From NCBI RefSeq assembly GCF_022654015.1, contig NZ_CP073063.1, forward strand, positions 2,480,001 to 2,544,000: a DNA stretch of 64,000 bases, given 5' to 3'. How positions within the stretch are numbered: position 1 is the stretch's first letter; every line of letters begins with the position of its first letter. The notes below the pieces were generated by a model. That model did not search any database and was not told the DNA's origin. It worked only from the letters and a program-made list of their open reading frames with translations. The DNA is from Brevundimonas diminuta (lineage in GTDB: Bacteria; Pseudomonadota; Alphaproteobacteria; Caulobacterales; Caulobacteraceae). Positions 28,195-37,700 of this stretch are shown one piece after another. The position numbers were made by a program, and so were the translations under genes.

Positions 28195-28734
28195 CTAGGG
28201 GTGCGGCCTGAACCAGCTGGGCGCCGCCGGCGGCGCGCAGTTCCGCTGCATGCCTATCCCCTTCAGGAAGGCGCGGCGCATCCGGCCGGACTGGATGGCC
28301 GATTGAACGTGCTTTGAGTGCTGTTCAGCGCCGCTCAGTCGACGAATCCAGTTCCGGCCGGGAATAAAGTCGGTCGTCGTGTCGCGAATGGCGTTCAGCG
28401 CCGCCTTGGCCGCCGCGTCCGCCGCCCGCTCGCTGAGATAGGAGCCGTCCTGACGCGGCGGTTCGTCCGTGTCGGGTCCCAGCGCCTCGTCCAACCGTGC
28501 GACTTCTGCGCCGATGGTCGTGCACTGATTCAGATTGCGCAGATCGTAGGGATTGGCTTCGGCCTGAAGCAGCACGGTCGGGATCATCTGACGACGCAGG
28601 TTGAAGTCCTCCAGCGGCGCCGTCGCCGCCGCCGCGAAGCCCGCCCCGACCTGTTCGGCGCCGCCCATCGCCGACCGACCGGCATTGCAACCGGAAAGCG
28701 CAACAAGACTGACTGCGAGAAGAAGGCGTTTCAT
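28195..28734 (-). CDS. Putative lipoprotein of unknown function
   Basis: 179 residues. MKRLLLAVSLVALSGC is a lipoprotein signal with lipobox LSGC, lipidated Cys16. The mature part is helix-rich and charged, with one more Cys in the middle (NQCTTI) and one near the C-terminus (QRNCAPPA) that may pair. No recognised domain. It would sit in the periplasm attached to a membrane. Three bases separate its stop from that of tgt. Confidence 0.75.
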   Translation of the reverse strand: MKRLLLAVSLVALSGCNAGRSAMGGAEQVGAGFAAAATAPLEDFNLRRQMIPTVLLQAEANPYDLRNLNQCTTIGAEVARLDEALGPDTDEPPRQDGSYLSERAADAAAKAALNAIRDTTTDFIPGRNWIRRLSGAEQHSKHVQSAIQSGRMRRAFLKGIGMQRNCAPPAAPSWFRPHP

Positions 28735-28846
28735 GGGTTGGCTTAGACCACGCTTGGGCTGGTGATTAAAGCGTAGCGGCGGAAGCGGTCGGTAACGAAG
28801 AATTCTCTGATTTTAGGTCACTTTGACCGGTCGTTGGAGTTCGGTC

Positions 28847-31276
28847 GTGCCTTACATCGCCAAGAGCCTGGAAGCCCTGGACGCCCCCGCTGGTCCGTTC
28901 CAACGTCTTACGGAACTGGCCTGCACGGTTTTTAATGCGCCCGCCGCCGTCGTCACCCTAGTCAGCGGCGAGAACGCCGTCCTGTGGTGCAGCGATCGCG
29001 ACCTGGTTCGAAGCCTGCCGCGCGAACGCACCCTCGGCGACCGTCTGCTGCGCCAGGGCAAGGGCGCCGTCCTCGTGGTCGAAGACGGCCTGGCGGACCC
29101 CGCAGCCCGCAATCATTTCTTGGTGGCGGCTCCGTACAATCTGCGTTTCTACGCCGGCGTGACGATCTGCGGCCCGGACGGTCAGCCGCTGGGCGCGTTC
29201 GGCGTCATGGATCGCCAGCCCCGCCCTCACCCCTCCGACGCCCAGATCGCGACGCTGCGCACCCTGGGCACCATGGCCGAGGACATCATCGCGTCGCTGG
29301 AAGTCGGTCGCGTCAGCGATGAGCGCCACGGCACGCTGGAGTTGATCGAAAACATGGCCGGGGTCGGTCATTGGCGGTTGGAACTGGCCAGCGGCAAGGT
29401 CCACTGGTCCGACGAGGTGTTCCGCATCCACGGCCTGGATCGCAAGACCTTCGATCCCCAGGTCGATTCGGCCATCGACCGTTACCACCCCGACGACAGG
29501 CCCGGATTGTTGGCGGCGATCGCACACTCGGCCGAGACCGGCGATGGCTACAAAATGCGTCTCCGGCTGATCCGCGCTGATGGCGAGGAGCGTGCGGTTC
29601 TGACCCAGGCGCGCGCCGAACGTGACGACGCCGGGGTCGTGAAGGTCCTTTATGGCGTGTTTCAGGACATCACCGACCAGCAGGCCCAGATCGCCCGCGC
29701 TCAGCGTGACGAGGCGCGCTATCGGCTGTTGGCCGAAAACGTGGGCGATGTGATCACCCGCGTTCGTCCAGACGGCACCAGCAAATACATCTCGCCGGCG
29801 ATCGAAAGCCTGCTCGGCTGGACCACCGAAGAGATGAACGGCCGGCCCATGGACTATGTCCATCCTGATGACCGGGAGATGGTGACCCGGGCCGTGCTGG
29901 GAACCATCCACACCAAGGATCCGTGCCGGCTGGAGCACCGCGCCCTGCATCGCGACGGTTCGATCGTCTGGGTCGAATGCACCTTCCGCGCCTTGGTCGC
30001 CGAGGCGGGCAAGCCGTCGGAGGTGGTGGTTGTCATTCGTGACATGACGGATCGCAAGATCCTGGCCGACGAACTGGTCACCGCGCGCGACCGGGCCGAA
30101 GCGGCGGCGGCGGCCAAGAGCGAGTTCCTGGCGAACATGAGCCACGAACTGCGCACGCCTCTGACCAGCGTCATCGGCTTTTCCAACCTGCTGAAGGCCA
30201 GCGAGGCCTTGCCCGAAGCCGAGAAGGGCTATGTCGCGCGCATCGCCACGGCCAGCGAGGCCCTGCTGTCGGTCATCAACGACGTGCTGGACTATTCCAA
30301 GCTCGAAGCCGGCATGATCGAGCTGGAGCCCCAGCGTTTCGACCCGGCCGCCTTGGCGCACGAGACGGTCCAGATGATGGAGGCCCAGTGTCTCGCCAAG
30401 GGTCTAGCGCTGCACGTCGACCTTGCGCCGGACTTGCCGGATCGCCTGATGGGCGACCAGGCCCGTCTTCGGCAGATCCTGCTGAACCTGCTGGGCAATG
30501 CGGTGAAGTTCACCAGCCAAGGCTCGGTCAGCCTGTCGGTCGGCGGAGCCTTGGAGGCAGACGGCGCATGGCGGCTGACGGCCGAGGTGACCGATACCGG
30601 CATCGGTATGAGCCCTCAGACCCAGGCCCATCTGTTCGAACGTTTCTCGCAGGCGGATCGGTCGACCACCCGGCTTTACGGCGGCACCGGCCTGGGGCTG
30701 GCGATCTCGCGGCGACTGGCGCGGGCGATGGACGGCGATATCGTCGTCACGAGCCAGCCGGGCCTGGGATCGAAGTTCAAGGTGACCGTCCCGCTGCACA
30801 TCGCCGAGGGCGGATCGGAAGACGAAGGGCCGCGCCTCAGCGTCATGCCCGAGGGCCGCGTGCTGATCGCCGACGACGCACCGGCCAACCGCGAACTGAT
30901 CAGCGTGATCCTTGTCGGCATGGGACTAGAGGTCGCCACCGCCAGCGATGGCGCCGAGGCGGTGCATGCGGTGCAGTCCGAAGTCTACGACCTTGTCCTA
31001 ATGGATATGCAGATGCCGGTCATGGACGGCCTGACGGCCACGCGCGAGATTCGCCGCCTCGAGCAGGGCGGCGGACGCCGGCTGCCGATCATCGCCCTGT
31101 CCGCCAATGTTCAGCCGGACCAGATCCAGTTGTGTCGCGACGCCGGCATGGACGACCATCTGGCCAAGCCGCTGCAACTGCCTGCCCTGGTCGCCACCCT
31201 GTCGAAATATCTCGACAAATCGAACGCTCCGATCGCGGCAGATGCGACTGCGCCCGGTCGTTTCGCGACACACTGA
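28847..31276 (+). CDS. Hybrid sensor histidine kinase (GAF-PAS-PAS-HisKA-HATPase-REC)
   Basis: 809 residues from a GTG at 28847, chosen because GGAG lies seven bases before it; a TTG 24 bases upstream is less well placed. Order: GAF domain (about 10-155), two PAS domains (about 170-290 and 305-420), a HisKA helix with phospho-acceptor His433 in SHELRTP, HATPase with NLLGNAVKFT, DTGIGM and GGTGLGLAI, and a C-terminal receiver with Asp720 in LMDMQMPVMDG and LAKP. No membrane segment, so it senses a cytoplasmic signal. No Hpt or response-regulator gene is adjacent; the phosphorelay partner must be elsewhere. Confidence 0.95.
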   Translation: MPYIAKSLEALDAPAGPFQRLTELACTVFNAPAAVVTLVSGENAVLWCSDRDLVRSLPRERTLGDRLLRQGKGAVLVVEDGLADPAARNHFLVAAPYNLRFYAGVTICGPDGQPLGAFGVMDRQPRPHPSDAQIATLRTLGTMAEDIIASLEVGRVSDERHGTLELIENMAGVGHWRLELASGKVHWSDEVFRIHGLDRKTFDPQVDSAIDRYHPDDRPGLLAAIAHSAETGDGYKMRLRLIRADGEERAVLTQARAERDDAGVVKVLYGVFQDITDQQAQIARAQRDEARYRLLAENVGDVITRVRPDGTSKYISPAIESLLGWTTEEMNGRPMDYVHPDDREMVTRAVLGTIHTKDPCRLEHRALHRDGSIVWVECTFRALVAEAGKPSEVVVVIRDMTDRKILADELVTARDRAEAAAAAKSEFLANMSHELRTPLTSVIGFSNLLKASEALPEAEKGYVARIATASEALLSVINDVLDYSKLEAGMIELEPQRFDPAALAHETVQMMEAQCLAKGLALHVDLAPDLPDRLMGDQARLRQILLNLLGNAVKFTSQGSVSLSVGGALEADGAWRLTAEVTDTGIGMSPQTQAHLFERFSQADRSTTRLYGGTGLGLAISRRLARAMDGDIVVTSQPGLGSKFKVTVPLHIAEGGSEDEGPRLSVMPEGRVLIADDAPANRELISVILVGMGLEVATASDGAEAVHAVQSEVYDLVLMDMQMPVMDGLTATREIRRLEQGGGRRLPIIALSANVQPDQIQLCRDAGMDDHLAKPLQLPALVATLSKYLDKSNAPIAADATAPGRFATH

Positions 31277-31296
31277 AGGCAAGGCCTAGACAGCAA

Positions 31297-31318
31297 AAAG
31301 CCCGCCGAAGCGGGCTTT
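31297..31318 (-). terminator. Intrinsic terminator between kinase and tRNA-Lys
   Basis: AAAGCCCGC (31297-31305) and GCGGGCTTT (31310-31318) form a perfect 9-bp stem with loop CGAA. On the minus strand it is followed by further T residues, so it terminates the tRNA-Lys transcript; it may also stop the kinase message from the plus side. Clear GC stem with U-rich end. Confidence 0.85.
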
Positions 31319-31321
31319 AAA

Positions 31322-31398
31322 TGGTACGTCCTCTCGGGCTCGAACCGAGGACCCTCTGATTAAAAGTCAGATGCTCTAACCAACTGAGCTAAGGACGC
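31322..31398 (-). tRNA. tRNA-Lys, anticodon TTT
   Basis: 77 bases including an encoded CCA. Read on the minus strand it folds as a cloverleaf: acceptor GCGTCCT/AGGACGT (first pair G-U), D arm GCTC...GAGC, anticodon stem TCTGA/TCAGA with loop CTTTTAA, and T arm with GGTTCGAGC. The anticodon TTT lies at 31362-31364. Reads codons AAA and AAG. The G1-U72 wobble in place of a Watson-Crick pair is uncommon. Confidence 0.97.
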
Positions 31399-31492
31399 AC
31401 CGCGCGACGTCCGGGCTGGCCCGAACCGTCGAAGGGCGCCTTCTGTTGTAATCCGGCCTTCCGGTCAAGACCCGGTCTGCTACTCATTGGGC

Positions 31493-32575
31493 ATGAAACC
31501 GTTAAATGGCGTCCGCATCATCGAATTCGACGGCTTGGGGCCGGTCACCTTCGCCGGAATGATGCTGGCGGACCTGGGGGCGGAGGTGGTGCGTCTGACG
31601 CGCGACGCCTCGGCCGGACCGGCGGTTTTCGACGAGGTCGGAGGCGAGGTCCTGCATCGGGGACGAGCGGGCGTTCCGGTCGATCTGAAATCACCGGCTG
31701 ATCGCGAGCGCATCCTGCAGCTGATCGATGGGGCCGACGCGGTGATCGAGGGCTTTCGGCCCGGCGTCATGGAGCGGCTGGGCTATGGTCCCGACGCCCT
31801 CCAGGCGCGAAAGCCCGCGCTTGTGTTCGGACGTGTGACCGGATGGGGCCAGACGGGGCCGCTGGCGAATGCGGTGGGGCATGATCTGAATTACATCGGC
31901 CTGTCGGGCGTGCTGCACGCCATGGGAGAGGCGGGTCGTCCGCCCTCCCCGCCGTTGAACCTGGTCGGAGATTACGGCGGCGGGGCCATGTTGCTGGTGG
32001 TCGGGGTGCTGGCCGCGCTGGTGGAGGCCAGGACGACGGGCAAGGGACGCGTGGTGGATGCCGCCATGACGGATGGGGCGGCCCTGCTGGGCGGCCTGTT
32101 CCAGGCCTTGCGGGGTCGGGGACTGTGGAGCGACCGGCGCGGATCCAACCTGCTGGACGGCGGCGCGCCCTTCTATCGCTGCTACGCCTGTCGCGACGGC
32201 GGGTTCGTGGCGGTGGCGGCGCTGGAGCCGCGCTTCTACGCCGCGCTGCTGGCCGGCCTGGAGATCGATCCGGCCGAAGCGGTTCAATACGACATCGCCG
32301 CCTGGCCGACCCTGCAGGCGCGGCTTGCCGCCTTGTTCGCACGCCGAGACCGTGACGACTGGAGCGCCCATTTCGCCGGGACCGAAGCCTGTGTCACGCC
32401 GGTGCTTAGCTTGGCCGAGGCGCCGGATCATCCGCACAATCAGGCGCGTGGAACATTCCAAAGCGGCCTGCCGCAAGCCGCGCCCCGCTTCGACGGCGTA
32501 GTTGCTCCGCCCGCCCCCAGGTCCGAACTGACCTTGGATCAAATGGTCACAAAATGGTCCGATCACGCAGGATGA
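31493..32575 (+). CDS. CaiB/BaiF-type (family III) CoA transferase, alpha-methylacyl-CoA racemase-like
   Basis: 360 residues from the ATG at 31493; a TTG two codons upstream is also in frame. MKPLNGVRIIEFDGLGPVTFAGMMLADLGAEVV is the classical opening, and VFGRVTGWGQTGPLA and HDLNYIGLSG are typical of alpha-methylacyl-CoA racemases (AMACR), which share the fold. The Asp/His catalytic pair of AMACR would lie in GHDLNY and GDYGGG. It would epimerise 2-methylacyl-CoA esters for beta-oxidation or transfer CoA between acids. Stands alone after the tRNA. Confidence 0.87.
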   Translation: MKPLNGVRIIEFDGLGPVTFAGMMLADLGAEVVRLTRDASAGPAVFDEVGGEVLHRGRAGVPVDLKSPADRERILQLIDGADAVIEGFRPGVMERLGYGPDALQARKPALVFGRVTGWGQTGPLANAVGHDLNYIGLSGVLHAMGEAGRPPSPPLNLVGDYGGGAMLLVVGVLAALVEARTTGKGRVVDAAMTDGAALLGGLFQALRGRGLWSDRRGSNLLDGGAPFYRCYACRDGGFVAVAALEPRFYAALLAGLEIDPAEAVQYDIAAWPTLQARLAALFARRDRDDWSAHFAGTEACVTPVLSLAEAPDHPHNQARGTFQSGLPQAAPRFDGVVAPPAPRSELTLDQMVTKWSDHAG

Positions 32576-32648
32576 CCGACGCAGATTTGGGCGCTAAGGG
32601 AACAGCTTAGCGCGACAGGCGTTTGGACGGCGGAGACCGGGGACTTTC

Positions 32649-32912
32649 ATGACACGCTCGATTTTTGTCTTGGCCGCCGCCGCAAGCGTGCTCGCGCTGT
32701 CGGCCTGCGACGACCGTCCTTCGCGTTCGGACGACGACTATCGCGAGATGTCGGTCGAGCCGGCACCCCCACCGGTCAAGGAAGAGGCCCCTCCGCCCGC
32801 GCCAGAGGTTCAGGACCCGACGCCCACACCCCCGCCGTCGACGACGCTTCCGCCTGAGGAACGCACGTCGGAACAGTCGGTCCAGCCCGAGAGCGAGACC
32901 CTGTTCTACTGA
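32649..32912 (+). CDS. Small proline-rich lipoprotein
   Basis: 87 residues. Lipobox LSAC (Cys20) after a short hydrophobic segment. The mature part is about 65 residues, strongly acidic and rich in Pro and Glu, with no predicted fold. It is 44 bases before tamA and on the same strand. Whether it works with the TAM complex or only shares a promoter is unknown. Confidence 0.7.
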   Translation: MTRSIFVLAAAASVLALSACDDRPSRSDDDYREMSVEPAPPPVKEEAPPPAPEVQDPTPTPPPSTTLPPEERTSEQSVQPESETLFY

Positions 32913-32956
32913 CGAACAGGTATGCCGGGGGGCGTCCTTTTGACGAAAGATCGAGT

Positions 32957-34747
32957 TTGACGTTCAGGCCTACCCTGCTGGTCGCCCTCGCGGCGTTTTC
33001 GGCCTGCGCCCATGCAGCTGCGGCGGAACCCCGCGCGCAAATCCGGGGCGACATGGACGGCGATCTGCGGCGGGCGCTGGAGCGGGCCGTGGGCGAGGTG
33101 GATGGCCCGCCGGCCAGCCGTTTTGAGGCGCGTCGTCGCGCCGAAAGCGCCGTGACCTCGGCGACCGCCCTGCTGCGGTCCGAAGGCTACTATCAGCCTG
33201 TCGTCGAAGACATCGTCGAGGGCCAGGAGACGCCGATCGCGGTGGTTTCGGTCGAACCGGGGCGCCGTTTCCTGCTGACCGATCCGACGATCCAGTGGGC
33301 CGATCCCGCCCCAGAGGCCGAGGCGGCGGATAAGGCCAAAGACGCCATTGCCCTGAAGGCCGGCGATCCGGGGCGAGCGGCGGACGTCATATCCGGCGAA
33401 GGTCGGGCCGTGGCGGCGCTGGTGCGCGACGGCTATGCCGACGCCAAGGCCAATCCGCGCCGTGTCGTGGTGGATCACGCGGCCTTCACCGTCGCGCCGG
33501 AATATCGCATCGCCTCCGGCGCGCTGGTGCGTCTGGACGGCGTGCGCCTGACCAGCCAGGGCCGCACCAATACCGCCTGGGTCGCGGGCCTGGCGCCGTG
33601 GAACGAGGGCGATCGCTACGATCCCGAAATGGTCGCGGAGCTGGAACGCCGGCTGCTGGACACCGGCGTCTATGACGGCGTCAGCGTCGCACTATCGCCA
33701 CTGGATCAGATCACCGCCGACGGCCATCGCCCGGTCGTGGTCAGCCTGCAAGACCGCCCCCGTCGCGTACTGGAAGCCGGCGCCACCTGGTCGACGGCGG
33801 AGGGCGCGGGCGTGGACGTGATCCAGACCCGCTACAATCGCTTCGGCCGCGCCGACACCTTGAGGCTGGAAGCGCGACTGGCTGACATCGACAGCCGGAT
33901 CGGCGCCGACCTGTCCCTGCCTCACTGGCGTCGGCCCGGCCGGACGCTGAAGCTGGGCGCGGCGGTCGTCAACGAGGATACAGACGCCTATCTGCGCACC
34001 GCCGTGGTTCTGTACGCCGACCTGCAGCAGCGGATCGGCAAGACCTCCTATTTCAACTACGGAATCGGGCTGGACGCCGGGCGCTACAGCGAGACCCGCT
34101 ATGATTTCACCACCCTGCCCCCGCAGCGCGTGACCTTTGACCGTGATCTGGCGATCATCACCGCGCGGACCAGCGCCTACATCGACCATTCCAACGATCC
34201 GCTGAATCCCACCAAGGGCTGGCGGGTCAATCTGGCGGTTCAGCCGACGGCGGTGACCGGCGAGAGCAACATCCTGTTCCTGCGCACCGAAACGCAAGGC
34301 ACGGCCTACTTCCCTGTCGCGGGTGATCGCACCATCCTGGCCGGGCGCATGAAGATCGGCTCCATCGTCGGCGGCAGCGAGCTGAACGTGCCGGCCGACC
34401 GTCTGTTCTATTCCGGCGGCGGCGGTTCGGTGCGGGGCTATTCGTACCAGAACGTCAATCCGCAGCTGCCGGACGGCACGCCACGGGGCGGTCTGTCGCT
34501 GTTCGAAACCTCGTTCGAGGTGCGCCAGTCGATCGGTCAAAGCTTCCAGGCCGTCGCCTTCGTCGACGCCGGGTCCGTGGGTTTCCAGGAGACGCCGAAC
34601 CTGACCAACATGCGCTACGGCGCGGGCGTGGGCGTGCGCTACATGCTGCCGTTCGGACCGATCCGGGCGGATGTCGCCATGCCGCTGAACAAGCGTGAGG
34701 GCGACTCGGCCTTCCAAATCTACATCAGCATCGGGCAGGCGTTTTGA
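32957..34747 (+). CDS. tamA: TamA-like Omp85-family outer-membrane protein
   Basis: 596 residues from a TTG at 32957. A signal peptide (LLVALAAFSACAHAAAAEP) precedes about three POTRA domains (residues 30-260) and a 16-strand barrel (about 280-596). GGGGSVRGYSYQN contains the VRGY motif of the barrel lid, and the chain ends in an aromatic Phe. With TamB it forms the TAM complex for inserting some outer-membrane proteins or moving lipids between membranes. The end of the gene overlaps the TTG start of tamB, so translation is coupled. Confidence 0.9.
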   Translation: MTFRPTLLVALAAFSACAHAAAAEPRAQIRGDMDGDLRRALERAVGEVDGPPASRFEARRRAESAVTSATALLRSEGYYQPVVEDIVEGQETPIAVVSVEPGRRFLLTDPTIQWADPAPEAEAADKAKDAIALKAGDPGRAADVISGEGRAVAALVRDGYADAKANPRRVVVDHAAFTVAPEYRIASGALVRLDGVRLTSQGRTNTAWVAGLAPWNEGDRYDPEMVAELERRLLDTGVYDGVSVALSPLDQITADGHRPVVVSLQDRPRRVLEAGATWSTAEGAGVDVIQTRYNRFGRADTLRLEARLADIDSRIGADLSLPHWRRPGRTLKLGAAVVNEDTDAYLRTAVVLYADLQQRIGKTSYFNYGIGLDAGRYSETRYDFTTLPPQRVTFDRDLAIITARTSAYIDHSNDPLNPTKGWRVNLAVQPTAVTGESNILFLRTETQGTAYFPVAGDRTILAGRMKIGSIVGGSELNVPADRLFYSGGGGSVRGYSYQNVNPQLPDGTPRGGLSLFETSFEVRQSIGQSFQAVAFVDAGSVGFQETPNLTNMRYGAGVGVRYMLPFGPIRADVAMPLNKREGDSAFQIYISIGQAF

Positions 34748-37700
34748 CCGATACACCGCCCGAAGCTCAGCCTGAAGACGTAACGACGCCGACCAAGGCC
34801 GCGTGGCCCGCAAAGCCGCGTCGCGGGCTGGTCAGACGCATCGCCCTGGGCGTGGGCGTGGTGCTGGCCGGACTGCTGGTGCTGATCGCCGCCACCCTGG
34901 TCGGAGGGCGCTATTACATCGCCTCGGACGGCGGTCGCGACATGGTGCTGCAACGGCTTCAGGACCTGAAGATCAGCCGTTACGGCCGGCTGAAGGTCTA
35001 TGGGCTGAAGGGCGATCTGCTGAGCGATTTCACCATCGACCGCATCACATTGGCCGACAGTCAGGGCATCTGGCTGGAGGCGAACAACCTCAGCATGGAC
35101 TGGTCGTATCTGGCCCTGCTGGGCCGCAGCTTCCATGCGAACGACATCAAGGCCGAGACGATTCGCGTCCTGCGTCGGCCCGTGGTCGAGCCGCCCACCG
35201 GCGAACCGCCGAGCCCTCAGCCGATCTCGGTCCGGATCGACAAGTTCGCGGCCAATATCGAACTGATGGAAGGGTTCTCCAAGGAATACGGTCGTTGGAG
35301 CCTGTCGGGGAACGCCAGCCTGCCACGCGCCGGGGCCAAGAGCGCGACGGTCAACGCCGACAGTCTGAACCGGCCGGGCGATTTCCTGCGTCTGGCGGCG
35401 ACTTTCGGCGGCAAGCTGGAAGACACGCGCATGAACCTGCGCGCCAATGAGGCCCAGGGCGGACCACTGGCCGGGGCCTTGGGCTATTCGCCGGATCAGC
35501 CGTTCTCGGCCGTCGCGGTTCTGAACGCCGATGTGGTCAATGCGCGGGTCCAGACGGGACAGTTCGTCCCCCTGATCGTCCAAGGCCATTTCGGCGACAA
35601 GGGATCGCGCGTGGCGGGCTTCGCCGACTTCAGCAACTCCGACCTGCTGGCGCCCTTCGTCACCAAGATCGGCCGCACCGCGCGGTTCGGCTTCGCCATG
35701 GTTCCGACGCCGGACAAGGCCAGCCAGGGCGTGGCGTGGAGGCTGATTTCCGACAACGTCCAGTCCGAGGCGCGCGGCCTGATTCGCAACTCCGATCGCA
35801 GCTCGCCTGACGGGATCAGCCTTAATATTCAGACAGCCTCGCTGAGCCGGCTTGTCGGGTCTGATGTCGCTGGACCGGCCGCCTATTCCGGCCTGTTCAA
35901 GGGCGATGCCCAGACCTGGACGCTGGACGGCCAGGTCACCCTGCTGAACGCCAATGTCGCCAGCTATCGCGCCACGCGCATCGCCGGACCGCTGAACGTC
36001 GCGGTCAAGAATGGCCGCATCGATCTGGACGGCGACATTCGCGCCAACGGCGGATCAGGCGAAGGCATCATCGGGGGCCTCTTGGGTCCGGCCCCGCGCG
36101 TGCAGATGAGGGCGGCGCGGATGAAGGACGGCGCCATCCTGCTGACCAAGGTCGATCTGCAGGGCCAGGGCCTGACGCTGAACGGCTCGGGCTCGCGCAA
36201 TCTGCTGGGCGGGATGAACTTCCGCGGCGAGGCGCAACTGACCGACGCCAGGCGCGTGCTGCCTGAGGCGCGCGGCGCCTTCGGCGGTCCGATCCGGGCC
36301 TCGTCGGCGCGTGCCGGCGCGCCGTGGGTGCTGAACTTCGACGGACGGGGTCGCAATCTGACGGTGGGTCTGGACGAGCTGGATCGCCTGCTCGGCAAGA
36401 CGCCGCGCCTGCAACTGGCCGGCAAGCTGAACGGCGGACGCATCGAGGTCGAGCGCGGCGAACTGACCGGCGCGGCCGGGCGCGCGGGGGCCAAGGGCAT
36501 CATCGAAACCGCCGGCAAGCTGAGGCTGGCGCTGGACTGGAACGCGCGCGGGCCGTTCGCGGCCGGGCCGGTCGAGATCGGCGGCGACATGAACGGACGC
36601 GGCGCCCTGACCGGCACCCTGGCCCAACCGCGCGTCGATCTGACCGCCGGCTTCCAACAGGTCACGGCCGGCGCGCTGACGCTGAACAACGCCGACCTGA
36701 CGCTGAGCTTCCGCAAGGGCGCGGATGCGTCGGACGGCCGGATTTCGGTGGTCAGCGGCTCGAACTATGGTCCGGCGCGCGCCTCGGGCAACTTCTTCCT
36801 GGGCGGGAAGCGCATACGGCTCAGCGATCTGGACGTGGACGCCGGCGGCGTGACGGCCAGGGGCGCCATCGCCCTGTCCGACAGCATTCCCTCCAGCGCG
36901 GACCTGACCTTCTCGGCGCGCGCCGGGGCCTTCTTGGCCTCGGGCGAAGCCAACGGACGGGTGCGGCTGACCGACGGCGGCGGATCGGACAGCGCCATTC
37001 TGGACGTCAGCGGCCGCAATGTTCGACTGGCGGGTCAGAGCTGGATCATTCGCAAGCTGGATCTGGACGGGCGCGGCACGCTGAACAACCTGCCCTTCAC
37101 CCTGGCGCTGGACGTGGGCGGCCCCAACCCGGCCCAGTTCAACGGCACGGGCGTCTATTCGCGTCAGAACACGACGCACGGTCTGACGCTGCGCGGCGGC
37201 GGTCGGGTGCGTGAGGTGGCGTTCACGACCCGCAGCCCGGCCTCGATCACCCTGAACGGCGCCACGCGCACGGCGCATCTGGATCTGGGCGTGGGCGGCG
37301 GCGTGCTGCTGGCCGACCTGCGACAGGACGCGCGCGGCGCCGCGATCCAGGCCGACCTGACGCGGGTCGATCTGGGCTCCATCTCGCCTGAACTGCGCGG
37401 CAGCGTGACGGGCCAGGTCGCCCTGCGCGGCGCCGGCAGCGACCTGTCGGGCACGGCCAATATCGCCCTTCAGAACGTGCGCAGCATCGACGCGCCGCGC
37501 GGCCTGGCCGTCGACGGACGCGTGGACGCCACCCTGGCGGGCGACCGGCTGAGCATCAAGGCGACGGCGGTCGACGAAGGCGCGGTTCAGGCGTCCGCCG
37601 ATGTCGTGCTACCGGTCGAGGCCTCGGCCGCGCCGCTGCGGCTGGCCATCGCCCGCACGCGCGAAATGTCGGGCCGGGTGTCGATCAATGGGCAGATCCA

